Origin: Prorocentrum cordatum
Taxonomy: Eukaryota > Sar > Dinophyceae > Prorocentrales > Prorocentraceae
Assembly (NCBI GenBank): GCA_963575745.1
Contig: CAUYUJ010000747.1
Span: forward strand, 22,235-86,234
Direction of reading: 5' to 3'
DNA: 64,000 nt
This document shows, in pieces, positions 1 to 9,770 of this stretch (position 1 is its first letter; every line of letters starts with the position of its first letter). Made by a program: the position numbers and the translations under genes. The notes beneath the pieces are model-generated. The model had not been told where the DNA came from. It saw nothing but the letters and a program-made list of their open reading frames with translations, and ran no database searches.

Positions 1-541
1 CCTCCTGCCACTCCTTCTCTGGGGTTGTGGACGCTAAGTCGATGTTGTGGCTCTTGAGTTTGGGGTTGGCCTTGGCATGGATATGAAAGATCTGTCCGAA
101 ACCAGCGGAAGTATGTAGAGCCAGCTGCTGTAGTTCTTTTCTTTGCCCCCCTCTCTGTTCCGCCTCCATAGTTTTAGAGGGGCTCCACGGCATGACATGT
201 GCAGGGACTCGAACACAGGATGCTCCCCGATGAGTTGCATGCTGGTCGAGTGCACTCGCGAAGTACCAATTCGCGCGACACCTATGCCTGTCCCCACCGG
301 GTACAAGACGTCGGCCCCGTCGTACTGCCCCGATGTTGTTCTGCAATCGTTGTGGTGCCTTCTCGACCACTGGTGTCATTGAGTTGAAGAGCGAGTGAGT
401 CGGGCACTCAGTGAGTAGTGCCACCCAACAGTGCCTCAGCCATACATGAAAGAAGGCAACCACCTTCGCAGCGGGAGGCTCCTTGGCGCTGGCAGACCTG
501 TCGACCAGGCAGTCTTGTTGTTTGGCTTCCCCGAGGTGCAT
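1..541 (-). CDS. Unrecognised partial open frame running off the left edge
   Basis: Reading the minus strand from an ATG at 541 leftwards, one frame stays open to the window edge (about 180 codons). It is open further upstream to a stop near 645. It begins MHLGEAKQQDCLVDR and has a mixed composition, unlike the Arg/Pro/Ser-rich artefact frames around it. No domain, transmembrane segment or signal peptide is recognised. The frame is truncated, so its true length is unknown. It may be an exon, a decayed retroelement segment or chance; the main support is its length without a stop in a non-repetitive stretch. Confidence 0.22.
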   Translation of the reverse strand, partial: MHLGEAKQQDCLVDRSASAKEPPAAKVVAFFHVWLRHCWVALLTECPTHSLFNSMTPVVEKAPQRLQNNIGAVRRGRRLVPGGDRHRCRANWYFASALDQHATHRGASCVRVPAHVMPWSPSKTMEAEQRGGQRKELQQLALHTSAGFGQIFHIHAKANPKLKSHNIDLASTTPEKEWQE

Positions 542-1212
542 GATGAGCTGTTGAACTTTGGCTCGGCCAGTCGATTCCGGTCGATGCTCTGACTGATGTT
601 TCCCTATGGTGTTGCAAGCATTCCAGCACTTGATAATACGACATCAGGGCCCACGGAGTCGAACTATGCTGGGACTTCGCCTGGATCATCTTGGTGCGAG
701 GCCGAAGGAGTGCGTACACGAGCACGTGCCGAAATACGTGGCGCGTTGGATTGTGGTTGACGTGCTGGGAGCTGACCTATTTCCTGCTTGCCGTCCGCCA
801 GGCTACCCGTGACAGCAGCGCGGGCGCTCTGCGCGCGCCCGGGCCTCATCTCTCCGACCAACCTGCTCGAGGCCACTCCGCCGACTTGAGCAGAGGCGCG
901 GCCCGTACCCGAGTCTGGAGCACAAGCCGACCGCAGGGCAGGGGCGCGGCGCTACTTGGCAGCCCTCGGCGCTCCGCGAATCCCCGCCAGGCGATGTCTC
1001 CAGACAGGCGGCGTCTCTGGGCGCTGTCTCGGGGCGAGGTCTTCGCCATTCGGAGTTCGTGTCCGGGCGATGTCTCTGGAGAAGGAGGGCCGAGAAGCAC
1101 AGGACGACGCAGAGACGCCAGCGGCAGTGGACCCGGAGACCTGGAGGGGCTGCTAGGGGGCCTCCTGGGCGCTTTTGAGCTCTCTCGGTCAGGGCACTTC
1201 TTAGGGGCACAG
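542..1212. other. GC-rich spacer, nothing recognised
   Basis: Unique-looking, increasingly GC-rich sequence. Overlapping frames exist on both strands but none has a recognisable motif. Confidence 0.4.
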
Positions 1213-1371
1213 AAAGTGGCATAAACACAAAAACTCGGAGGTCTGCGCGGATTTCTCGGATCGGTGCTGGACCCCCTGCTTGGCGCGCGGAGCGCGCCAG
1301 GGGCGGCGCCGGAGGTGCCGCCAGTGGGGTCCAGCGCGGACCTCCGAGTTTTTATGTTTATGCCACTTTTT
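1213..1371. repeat. Inverted-repeat (foldback/MITE-like) element
   Basis: The ends are near-perfect inverted repeats of about 35 bp, starting AAAGTGGCATAAACAC on the left and its complement on the right, with two mismatches that I can see. A second inner inverted match (GCTGGACCCC) follows. The 160-bp unit can fold into one long hairpin. No other copy was noticed in the window. Confidence 0.7.
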
Positions 1372-1550
1372 GTTCCCCTACTTCTGGAGGTCTTCCTCGC
1401 CCTCTGCGGGCCGTCTCTGTCAGTCGTCTGTGCTGGTGGTCGCCTCGTGCCCGGACGTGCCAGCGCTGCCGTGCACGCGGCGGCGCGCCCAGCGCTTCCG
1501 TCCTGTCGTCTCGCCTCGGAGGGAGAGGAGCTACACCACCACCACCACCA

Positions 1551-1710
1551 TCAGGAGGGGAAAAAACACAGACACCATTAATCGTCGATTTCCCAAAAAT
1601 GTAGGAGAATCTGGGAATTGGGCGGGAAGACAAAACCCAGAAAATGTGTGAAAACATGGGGAATGTTTTTATTTGTGTGTATTTATTTGTGTGTCCCAGG
1701 GCCCCTTCAC
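1551..1710 (+). repeat. Dispersed element R1, copy 1
   Basis: This ~165-bp element begins TCAGGAGGGGAAAAAACACA and ends near CAGGGCCCCTTCA. Its AT-rich core holds two blocks of GAAAATATGGG and a GTGTGTATTTATTTGTGTGT stretch. The core is bounded in typical copies by GATTCCCC and its complement GGGGAATC. This copy is somewhat diverged in the core. Confidence 0.85.
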
Positions 1711-2135
1711 ACCAGGTGGGCCCATTCCCACAGAGGAGGCCCGGGATCCGTGATGCCTCCCCGAGCTGGGGATTGGGGGGCGGTCTCGAGCCAGGAGGGG
1801 GGGGGGACCACACCACCATGGGGAATACTTCTGCTGTGCATCTGGTGTGGGGGCCTTTCGGGCCTTCTCAGAGCTATTCCAGAAGCTATCGGTCAAAAAG
1901 GGGTGGTCCATTTGATTCGGGCCCCACCTTGGAGCCAAACAAGAACACATCTCCGAGCCTCTTGGGACGCTTTGAGGGGTTGAATATGATGGTTGCTTCA
2001 GCGCCGCGCACTTCCAGCTTCAAAAGTTCCAGCAGCGACATGGATGGAGGGCGGTGTGTGTTGAACATGTTGTTTTCGCCATCGCGCCGCGCGCTCTCGT
2101 TTCAAACGTGTCCAGCATTTCGTGGAGAGCCAGGA
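1711..2135. other. Spacer, nothing recognised
   Basis: Low-repeat sequence between R1 copy 1 and a GGA/GAA tract. Open frames here read on into repeat sequence and are not supported. Confidence 0.4.
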
Positions 2136-2296
2136 GGAGGAAGAGGAGGAGGAGGAGGAGGAGGAGACGGAGGAGGAGGAGGAGGAGGAGGAGGAGGGAG
2201 AAGAAGAAGAAGAAGAGGAGGAGGAGGAGGAGGAAGAAGAAGAAGAAGAGGAGGAGGAGGAGGAGGAGGAAGAAGAAGAAGAGGAGGAGGAGGAGG
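2136..2296 (+). repeat. GGA/GAA microsatellite
   Basis: About 160 bp of purine-only triplets alternating GGA and GAA blocks. It produces artefactual Gly/Arg/Glu frames on plus and Ser/Leu/Phe frames on minus. Confidence 0.95.
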
Positions 2297-2521
2297 ACAT
2301 CAGGCACCCAGACGTGTTCCACAGCTACACGGACGGAGGGCGGCGTCGTTCCATGTCGGAGTGTGCGTTGCAGCCGTCTCGTTCGGTATCGCGACCCGAC
2401 GCTTCGCACTGGAGGATATGCGCATGGAGCGAGGCCGTGTGTGGTTCACACTGGGGTGCTCCTTTGACCCCTCGTTGAATGCTCTGGACCTGCCTCGTCG
2501 CTGTCCTTCCAGCTGGGAACA

Positions 2522-2700
2522 CTCAGGAGGGAAAAAAAGCACAGACGCAATTAATCGTCGATTCCCCCCGAAAATATTGGAAAGTATGGGAAGTGGGGGG
2601 GGAAGACACAAAGTCCATAATAGATACAGATATGTATATATATATATGGGAATCATGGGAGTTGTGTGTATTTATGTGTGTGTCCTTGGGCCCCTTGAAA
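2522..2700 (+). repeat. Dispersed element R1, copy 2
   Basis: It has the R1 start (CAGGAGGGAAAAAAAGCACAG), the AAAATATTGG core and the GGGCCCCTTGAAA end. A TATATATATA stretch replaces part of the right core. Confidence 0.85.
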
Positions 2701-3394
2701 CACGGACGGCAGCTCGTCAGAAAACGGGGCCTTGGTCCGAACTGCAGGGCCATGGGGCGCTCGTCTGTCAACGGGGCACCTCCCGCAGCGACGAGGGGCC
2801 ACTGCAGGAGGCTGCGAGGAGAGGACTTTTGACGGATGGGCGTATTGCGGCATCGCTGATGCAGTTTGGGCTCATTCAGTTCAGTCCTCCCTTCTGGGAA
2901 AGGACAAACTGCTAGTTTCCAGAGTGAGGGAAAGGTGGCTCCACCATGCTAGAACGAGCCAACGAGACTCCAGGAGGCAGAAGAGAAGTCATCCAGTTGC
3001 GACCGTCTGCGCCCCAGGCAGTGCATGGAGCGCATTGTACATAATCGCGGAGGAGGAGGAGCAGGAGGAGGAGGAGGAGGAGGTTCAGTAGGTGCAAGAC
3101 GACAATGACGAAGCGGAGCAGAACGAAGCAGCTTGCGGCAGCATCCGTGCACCAAGGCCCTCTGGGTTCACTCCAGTCCTCCTCCACCTTGTCCTCCTCA
3201 TCGCTCGTCCTTCTCCCTGACGGCCCAGTCCCTCGAAGCCGAGGCCCAAAGTCCTGCCATTGGAAGACACCGAGTTTTATTCCCAGGGAGGCCCGTCGCT
3301 TATGAAGGTGACCAAAACGGTTCTCTCCCGTGCCACCCTACCGTTTTTTGGACTCGCTGGACCCTCCACCTCTCCCTCTCTCTTTCGGAGGTTG
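2701..3394. other. Spacer with a short GGA tract
   Basis: Mostly unique sequence. A (GGA)n tract of ~40 bp lies at 3046-3085. No supported gene. Confidence 0.4.
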
Positions 3395-3560
3395 ATAGAC
3401 CTCCTACCCTGACACGTCGATTAGCGAATTGGCCATTTTCGGTTCGCGAGAGGGTGCCGTGACCGTCATTTTTGCGGGTCCAGGTCCGTCGGTTTCGGTC
3501 CTGGGCCGTTCTCATTAAAGGTTGGTTTGCTAAAGGGAGATTTGTCCGCCGCCGCCTCTT
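3395..3560 (+). repeat. Dispersed element R5, copy 1
   Basis: ~160-bp element starting near GACCTCCTACCCTGACACGT, with TTTTCGGTTCGCGAGAGGG inside. It ends in a right terminus of the type GGTTTGCTAAAGGGAGGTNTGTCCACCGCCGA. The left GACAGACCTCC and the right GGAGGTCTGTC are inverted. Confidence 0.8.
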
Positions 3561-3621
3561 CTCCTCGTCGCTCGCCCTCCTCCCTCCCGGCCCCCTGCAA
3601 GTCAGAGACGTTGAACGGAGG

Positions 3622-3816
3622 TCGGGGGCGGCAAAGAGGGGGTGATGACTAGTGGGGGGGGTGGATTTAATGGCGCGGGCCATGATTTTTCCTCAGAGTT
3701 CATGGTGCCTCTTCTTATTTCATTGCGTCCCAGCCCCCCCCGCTGGACCGCGCACATGCCGCCGGTCATGATTTGCACCCCCCCCTCTTGGACACCCCCC
3801 TCTTGGCCGCTCCCGA
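3622..3816 (+). repeat. TIR element R4, copy 1
   Basis: ~195-bp element with imperfect ~20-bp terminal inverted repeats: left TCGGGGGCGGCAAAGAGGGG, right the complement of TCGGGAGCGGCCAAGAGGGG. The interior shares CGCACATGCCGCCGGTCATG with the other copies. No clear target duplication is seen at this copy. Confidence 0.85.
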
Positions 3817-3908
3817 CATGGCCGGATGCATCAGTCTCTGAAGGCAGGCATCTCTGGACTCCCGGAGCCCAATCTACCATAGGCGCCTTCCTCTTTGAAT
3901 CGGGGGAG

Positions 3909-4057
3909 GACAGACCTCCTACCCTGACACGTCGATTAGTGAATTGTCCGTTTTCGGTTCTCGAGAGGGCGCCGCGGCCGTCATCTTCCAGGTTTGGGCC
4001 CGAGGTCGTTTTCACTAAACCACGTTTTACTAAAGGGAGGTCGGTCCATCCCCGATT
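3909..4057 (+). repeat. Dispersed element R5, copy 2
   Basis: CAGACCTCCTACCCTGACAC start and a diverged right end (CACTAAACCACGTTTTACTAAAGGGAGG). It lies just 340 bp from R5 copy 1, with R4 copy 1 between them. Confidence 0.75.
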
Positions 4058-4067
4058 GAAGGCTCGG

Positions 4068-4258
4068 TCGGTGTTCCCCCTGCCCCCCTCGTCGGGGGGC
4101 GGGCGGAAGGCCGGTCTGCTTTCGACGCTCTCCAGCTTCATGTTTCCACTTCCACTTCCCATTCGAAGGGTCGATCGGTTTTCCCCCTGCCCCCCTCGTC
4201 GGGGGGGCGGGCGGAAGGCCGGTCTGCTTTCGACGCCCTCCAACTTCCTGCTTCCGCC
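4068..4258 (+). repeat. Tandem duplication of ~108 bp
   Basis: The block TTCCCCCTGCCCCCCTCGTC...GGCGGAAGGCCGGTCTGCTT...CGACG occurs twice in a row, at ~4074 and ~4182, nearly identical. Confidence 0.8.
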
Positions 4259-4350
4259 CGCTCCCTCCAACCGCTGGGCATGTGCAGCCCCCTCTTGCTG
4301 GGCTTCTTTTCGACCGCCACCACCATACGCTGGAGGGGGAAGAAGGTGGA

Positions 4351-4479
4351 CGACGAGGAGGAGGAGGAGGAGGAGAAGGTGGAGGAGGAGGAGGAGGTGG
4401 AGGAGGAGGTGGAGGAGGAGGAGGAGGAGCAGGTGGAGGAGGAGGAGGTAGAGGAGGAGGAGGAGCTGGAGGAGGAGGA

Positions 4480-4510
<31 letters not shown>

Positions 4511-5000
4511 GAGGAGGAGGAGGACCCCCTGCCCCTCCAACTTCTGGTGGTGGTCGTGGAGAGCAGGCCCGTCACCCCTCTCGCGCGACGGGCCTCGCCC
4601 CAGGACGGCGGCGAGCACGACCCCGAGGCCCCCCGCCGCCGCGGCCTCCCCGGGCGAGCGCGCGCGCGCAAGCGGGCGGGCCGATGGCCGGCGACGGGCA
4701 CGCGCCCTGCGGGGAGAAGGCGGGGAGGAAGGGCGGGGAGGAGGCGGGGAGGAGGGAGGCGGGGAGGAGGAGGGAGGAGGAGGGAGGAGGGAGGAGGGGG
4801 AGGGGGAGGGGGAGGAGGAGGAGGAGGAGGAGGAGGAGGAGGAGGAGGAGGAGGAGGAGGAGGAGGAGGAGGAGGAGGAGGAGGGAGGAGGGGGAGGGGA
4901 GGGGGAGGAGGAGGAGGAGGAGGAGGAGGAGGAGAGGAGGAGGAGGAGGAGGAGGAGGAGGAGGAGGAGGAGGAGGGGGAGGAGGAGACATGCAGATGTT
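4351..5000 (+). repeat. Long GGA-rich microsatellite block
   Basis: GGA/GGT triplets at 4351-4526, a non-repeat GC-rich middle to ~4720, then GGGA/GGA tracts to 5000. Poly-Gly, poly-Glu and poly-Arg frames here are artefacts. Confidence 0.95.
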
Positions 5001-5105
5001 GACGATGATGAGCTGAAGGGGTCGTAGAAAAGGGGTGGGGGAAGAGGATATCCCCCTCGTCACACCCATCCCCCGCCGAAATTTCCAAGCTCAAAGGCCG
5101 AGGAG
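4987..5105 (+). repeat. Segment shared with ~12090-12272
   Basis: It shares the ordered features ATGCAGATG...GATGATGAGCTG, CCCTCGTCAC, CCGCC and AAGCTCAAAGGCCGA with the other site, where the last match reads GAGCTCAAAGGCCGA. Both sit beside a GGA-rich tract. Confidence 0.55.
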
Positions 5106-5454
5106 GAAAACGGGAGGACGACGACGGCGGCGACATGGAGAAGGGCAGGAAGGTGGAGGATGAGGAGTGAGGACGACGAGGGGGAGGAGCAGGAGGAGGA
5201 GGAGGAGGAATCGAACGCATTATGCGGAGGAGCAGGAGAAAGAGTAGGGGGAGGAGAAGCACAAACGGGTGTTCGGATGAGGATGACGACGACGACGACG
5301 ACGACGAGGAGCAGGGCAACGAAGAGGAGGAGGGGCGTGGATGATAATGAGAGGGAGGAGGGGAACCAAGGAGGGCCTTCCCGCCCCAAGTTTCCTCCTG
5401 ATATGCCACTCGAACAAAGGCCCACTTGGAAACGAGCACCCCATGGGCTTGCCA
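5106..5454. other. Spacer with GGA and GAC triplet tracts
   Basis: Purine-rich, with (GGA)n near 5190 and (GAC)n near 5283-5310. No gene seen. Confidence 0.5.
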
Positions 5455-6310
5455 CTGAGGCGAGAGCTTCGCCCTGAAAAGGAACTGCCTTGCACCCATC
5501 TGGAGAATCCTAACGAACGCGATCATAAAGTTCAACGAGGTGACCAGCGAGAGCTCCGTTTTGGAAGGGCACCGTCTCACCCCCCCATCTGTACAGTTGT
5601 TGGGCGAGTCTACAGCTTTGGCAGTTAAGTGGCAGGGAGGTCTCAGGGGATAGCCCCATGTGGAAAAGGAACAACCCAGCTTCCGCGCAGCAACTGCATA
5701 GTTTGGAGCTTCTGGTTGCTAGGTTCTGCGGGGTTCTCTAGCGAAGTGCCTCATTCTGGAAAGCAACCGCCCTCCATCCGCGTAGCTGGTGCACAAGTTG
5801 CATGTGTTTGTTTGACGGGGCGCAAGCGAGGGCCTCAGTTTGAAAAGGAGCTGCCCCCCCGTGTAACCGTTGCATCAGTTTACACGTGTGGTGATTTGCC
5901 GTGGCGAATCCTCAAACGAAAACCCAATGCTGACAAGGAGCCGCCCTCCACCCTTGCAATCGTTAAGAGCGTTTTCAGACGAGAGCGCACGGCGCTAAGG
6001 CGAGAGCCCCATTTGAAAAATGAAGCCGATCTTCACCTTTGTGGCAGTTGCAAATATTAGCCACGAGAATGCGCGGCGCTGAGACGAGCGCTCGGTAAAG
6101 AAAAAACATCCGCTCGCCAGTTGTGTCACTATTGTGACAGTTCATAGCAGAAGTGTGCGGCGCTAAGGCGAGGGCTCCATGTTGGAAACGTCCCGCCCTC
6201 TGTTATTGTAGTTGTTGCAAAGTTGCTCAGCGACCATGCGTAGTCACATGTTGAAAATTTGGAGTGGCGCTACGGCGAGAGCAACATGTTGAACATCACC
6301 TGCCTTACAT
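5455..6310 (+). repeat. Degenerate ~100-bp tandem repeat
   Basis: About eight diverged units share a head GGCGCTAAGGCGAGAGC, then CCATGTTGAAAA, then a GCCGCCCTCCACCCTTGCA block and a GTTGCAAAGTT-like tail. Examples of the head occur near 5992, 6074, 6160 and 6267. Confidence 0.7.
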
Positions 6311-6389
6311 CCTTGCACTTTGAAGTTCAAGATGCAGGTCCGTACCGTCAACCAGCGTGGACCGCAAGCCGTTGAATTGTGAGATGAGG

Positions 6390-6612
6390 AATATGCGGTG
6401 TGAGCTAATCTGCACAAGCTATGTTGTGCACCATATGGTGTGTGAGCTTGTTGGCGTGAGCTGTGGTGTGCGAAGTATGCAGTGTAAGCTACGAGCTGCG
6501 CGCTCAAGTGTGCAAGCTGTGTGGCGTGAGCTACGTGGTGCGAGCTATGAGGCGCAAGCTGCGTGGTGCAGGCTGTGGTGTGGGAGCCATGCGGTGCGCG
6601 CCATGGCGGTCC
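6390..6612 (+). repeat. Degenerate ~20-bp minisatellite
   Basis: Repeated GTGNGAGCTATGNGGYGYGAGCT-like units (TGAGCTGTGGTGTGCGA, CGAGCTATGAGGCGCAAGCT and so on). Short frames across it are artefacts. Confidence 0.7.
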
Positions 6613-6749
6613 GAGCCAGGTCGCCTCGGCCGTGCGCCGGCGATGTGGTGTGCGCTGCCTGGCGAGAGCTATGCCGGGCACGCGACGCGTGGCGGGAGGG
6701 GGGGGGGGGGGCAAGAAAAAGGCGCCGAAAGCCCTGCGGCGAAAAAGCC

Positions 6750-6948
6750 ATGCGGCGCACGCGAGGCGCCCACGGCCGGGCACCCGGTGCAGCCGCGGCA
6801 TTAGCCCCCCCCCCCCAGCCCACCCGCGCGCGCGCGGGGCGCGCACGGGCGCGCGCCTCCGCGAGGCGCCCTCGGGCGGGCACCTTGCGGAGCCTCGCCG
6901 CAGCCCGCGGGCGCGGGGCGCCCGCGAGGCGCCCTGGGCCGGGCACCA
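6750..6948 (+). repeat. GC-rich threefold repeat
   Basis: GCGAGGCGCCC followed by a CGGGCACC block occurs three times (~6758, ~6861, ~6926). It ends directly at R1 copy 3. Confidence 0.6.
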
Positions 6949-6949
6949 A

Positions 6950-7114
6950 TCAGGAGGGGAAAAAACACACAGACACAATTCATCGGCGATTCCCGGGAAA
7001 ATATGGGAAAATATGGGAAGTGGGGGGAAGAGAAAAACGCAGAACGTATGGGAAAATATGGGGAATCTTTTGATTTGTGTGTGTGTTTTTTTGTGTGCCC
7101 TGGGGCCCCTTCAA
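6950..7114 (+). repeat. Dispersed element R1, copy 3
   Basis: Well-conserved copy: CAGGAGGGGAAAAAACACAC start, two GGGAAAATATGGG blocks, GTGTGTTTTTTTGTGTG, GGGGCCCCTTCAA end. Confidence 0.9.
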
Positions 7115-7284
7115 CCAATGGGGACGACGTGTCGGCGTACCCGGGCAGTCTCTGCAGCAAGAGAGGCGAGGGCCTCGAAGTTGCACAGAGTGCTGCCTCG
7201 GGGATATACAGGTGCGGCGGTCTCGGGCCTCTCGGGCGGGGCGCCCGGCCCACCCTGCAGGCGAGGGAGAGATCTCTATGAACG

Positions 7285-7420
7285 GGAAGTGATGGAGGAG
7301 GAGGAGGAGGAGGAGGAGGAGGACAAGGAGGAGGACAAGGAGGAGGCGGGTGGAGGAGGAGGAGGAGGAGGTGGAGGAGAAGGAGGAGGAGGAGGAGGAG
7401 GAGGCGGCGGGTGGAGGGGA
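7285..7420 (+). repeat. GGA microsatellite
   Basis: Interrupted (GGA)n tract. Purine bias continues to ~7580. Confidence 0.95.
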
Positions 7421-8398
7421 GGAGGTCGACGCGAAGATGGCGAGAAGGACGACACGGAGAGGGAGGACCCCGAGGAGCAGGGAGGAGAGGGAGGAGCAGA
7501 GGGCGGGAGAGGTTGGGAGAGGAGGAGACAGGGGAGGAGAATGAGGGGGAGGGGCCAGGGGAAGCAGCAGGAGGTGAGACATGACGACGATGGTGAGGAC
7601 AACAAAGGGCCCTGAGGCCCGAGTGCCCATTCGTCCTTCCCTCCCTGCCTCCGTCCCCCGCACGGTTCCTCCTCCGGGCGCATCTCCCCAGCGTCCGTCT
7701 TCCTCCGTCACTCCTCCCCCTCTCGCCCCTCCACGTCCCCTTCCCCCTTTCTACCCTCAGCTCCACCCTCTCTGCCCGCCCCCTCCCCGCACTCCTCGCT
7801 GCCCACTCCGTGCTCCCTGCTCCATGGCATGTTCTCCCTCCCCTCCCTTTCGATTCCTTCCTTGCCTCTGCCTCCCTCTTGCCTCCCTCCCCTTCCTTTT
7901 TTCTCTGTCCCATCGCTCCTGTCCACCCTCCTCCCTCTCTCCCTTTCTCCTGGGCTCACTGCGAGAGAGGCCCGCCATTCCTTCTTGGCATCGGCCCTCC
8001 GTCGCGCGGGAGCCCATGCGAGTCGCCCGCCGGACCCCAGCCCGCAGCCGAGGAGACCGCGCCTGCCCACGAGATCCACCCGTCGCACGTGCTGACGTTC
8101 CAGATCGTTCGGCGAGCCCCAACCGCAGTCGCAACAGTCGCAGTGTTTGTGCGATGGTTGCGCGCTCGGGCTGTGCCACTCACGTTCGCAGGCCGCCCCG
8201 CATGGCCGATGTCTCAGCCTTTGGTGGCGGCTGCTGATCTGCGGCTTCCCGATCGCCATCCTCGGCAACCCATGCCCAGCCCACTTGGGCCGTGCGCCGC
8301 CTGGAGGCGGACCTCCGCGGGCAAGCCGGTTGTGTGCAGCCCACGTCGAAGACAGATGTCGATGCTCTCGACGCCTCACCGGTGTGACTCCACGAGCC
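7421..8398. other. Purine-rich then pyrimidine-rich spacer
   Basis: Purine-rich to ~7580, then C/T-rich low-complexity sequence at 7627-7960, then GC-rich sequence. No supported gene. Confidence 0.5.
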
Positions 8399-8583
8399 CT
8401 AAGTCGGGCGTGTCCCCCCCCCTACAGGGGGATTTGTGACGAAAAATAAAGAATACCCCAAAAATAATCCAAAAATAGTCTGGAGACCATTTTTCGAATA
8501 TTTGTTTACCTTTTTGGGGTATTTTGGGGGTATTTTATATTTTCCGTCGAAAAGCCCCCTGTAGGGGGACAGGCCCGTTGCCG
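8399..8583 (+). repeat. MITE-like element R2, copy 1
   Basis: Left end CTAAGTCGGGCGTGTCCCC, then a CCCCCTACAGGGGG palindrome. The AT-rich interior contains ATACCCCAAAA. The right end mirrors it (CCCCCTGTAGGGGGACAGGCCCG). The right terminal TTAA is mutated. Flanks CACGAGCC and TCCGTGCC match at only 5 of 8 positions, so this is probably an old copy. Confidence 0.85.
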
Positions 8584-8992
8584 TCCGTGCCCCCGCCGCC
8601 AGACTGCGCGCCTGGGTGCGCGGTGCCGGCGTGGCCCCGGTGGCCCACGCCGCCATCTTCGACGCCTGCAGCGCATCGGAGTGCAGCTGCGCAGCCCTCC
8701 GCTGCCGCGCCGACGTCGCCGCCGTGCTTGATGGCGACTGCGTCCAGCCCGCTGCAGCCGCAGCGCGTGCCGCCGCCACCACTGCAGGAGGTCCGGCGAC
8801 GCTGCGCGCGAGCGGGAGCGTGCCTCTGCTGACCGCTGGTCGCCGCCGTGGCCGACGGCAGCTTCATCCCGCCTGCTGCTGACGCCGGTGCGCTCCGCCC
8901 TCGGAGGGTGCCGCTGCAGCCGCCCCGTCCGATGACCTGCCCAGCGGCCGGCAGCATGAGCGGACCGCGCCTGGCCCTGGGAAGTACCCCTT
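8584..8992. other. GC-rich spacer, nothing recognised
   Basis: High-GC sequence between R2 copy 1 and R1 copy 4. Ala/Arg-rich frames only. Confidence 0.4.
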
Positions 8993-9163
8993 TCAGGAGG
9001 GGAAAAAACACACAGACACGATGAATCGTCGATCCCCCAGAAAATATGGGAAAATATGGGAATTGGGAGGGAAGACAAAAAAGCCAGAAAATATATGCGA
9101 AAATATGGGGCATCGTTTTATGTGTGTGTGTGTATATATTTGTGTGTCCCAGGGCCCCTTCAA
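8993..9163 (+). repeat. Dispersed element R1, copy 4
   Basis: Full copy from TCAGGAGGGGAAAAAACACA to GGGCCCCTTCA, with the GGGAAAATATGGG core and a GTGTGTGTGTGTATAT stretch. Confidence 0.9.
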
Positions 9164-9321
9164 CCTTGCTGAGGCAGGGGGGGACAAGGAAAGGGCCAGC
9201 TAGTGAGGACCTGGCAGGCGCGGCGGCCGGCGTCGCCGGGCGTGCTGCAGAGCTGCGGGGCCTGCCGACGGCGCGCCGCTGGGTGCGATCCCTCCCGGTC
9301 CTGCTCCTGGGCCTGCTCAGT

Positions 9322-9514
9322 TCGGGGGCGGCAAAGAGGGGAGTGATGACTAGGGGGGGGGGATATCATGGCGGGGGCCATGATATTTCCCCAGATTTCA
9401 TGGCGCCTCTTCTTAGTTCATTACGTCACTGGCCTCCCCGCTGGGCCGCGCACATGCCGCCGGTCATGATTTGCACCCCCCCCTCTTGGACACCCCCCTC
9501 TTGGCCGCTCCCGA
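9322..9514 (+). repeat. TIR element R4, copy 2, with 5-bp target duplication
   Basis: Ends TCGGGGGCGGCAAAGAGGGG and the inverted CCCTCTTGGCCGCTCCCGA. It is flanked on both sides by TCAGT (9317-9321 and 9515-9519). The interior contains the perfect hairpin ATATCATGGC-GGGG-GCCATGATAT. Confidence 0.9.
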
Positions 9515-9713
9515 TCAGTGCGTGCGCGACTCTGGTGTCAAGATTGACAGCTGGTGGTCGAGGCCTCCCTGAAGGCGCCGTCGGCTCCGGCAGGCCGGCA
9601 GCTGCTGTCGCAGATGCCCAGCCGAGGGCAGAGGCGACTCGCGGCTCGAGGGCTGCCGAAGGTGCCCCCGGCCCAGGGTGCCCCCCGCTTTTCGCTCAGT
9701 GTTGGAGCCCCTG

Positions 9714-9770
9714 GGAGGAGGAAGAGGAGGAGGAGGAGGAGGAGGAGGAGGAGGAGGAGGAGGAGGTGGG
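9714..9770 (+). repeat. GGA microsatellite
   Basis: Short (GGA)n tract. Confidence 0.95.

Noticed and set aside
1644-2915. 423-codon frame starting in R1
   Set aside because: It runs through R1 copies and a GGA tract with Gly/Arg runs. No domain.
4138-5580. 480-codon minus-strand frame with poly-Pro/Ser
   Set aside because: An artefact of CCT-type triplets with GC-rich joins.
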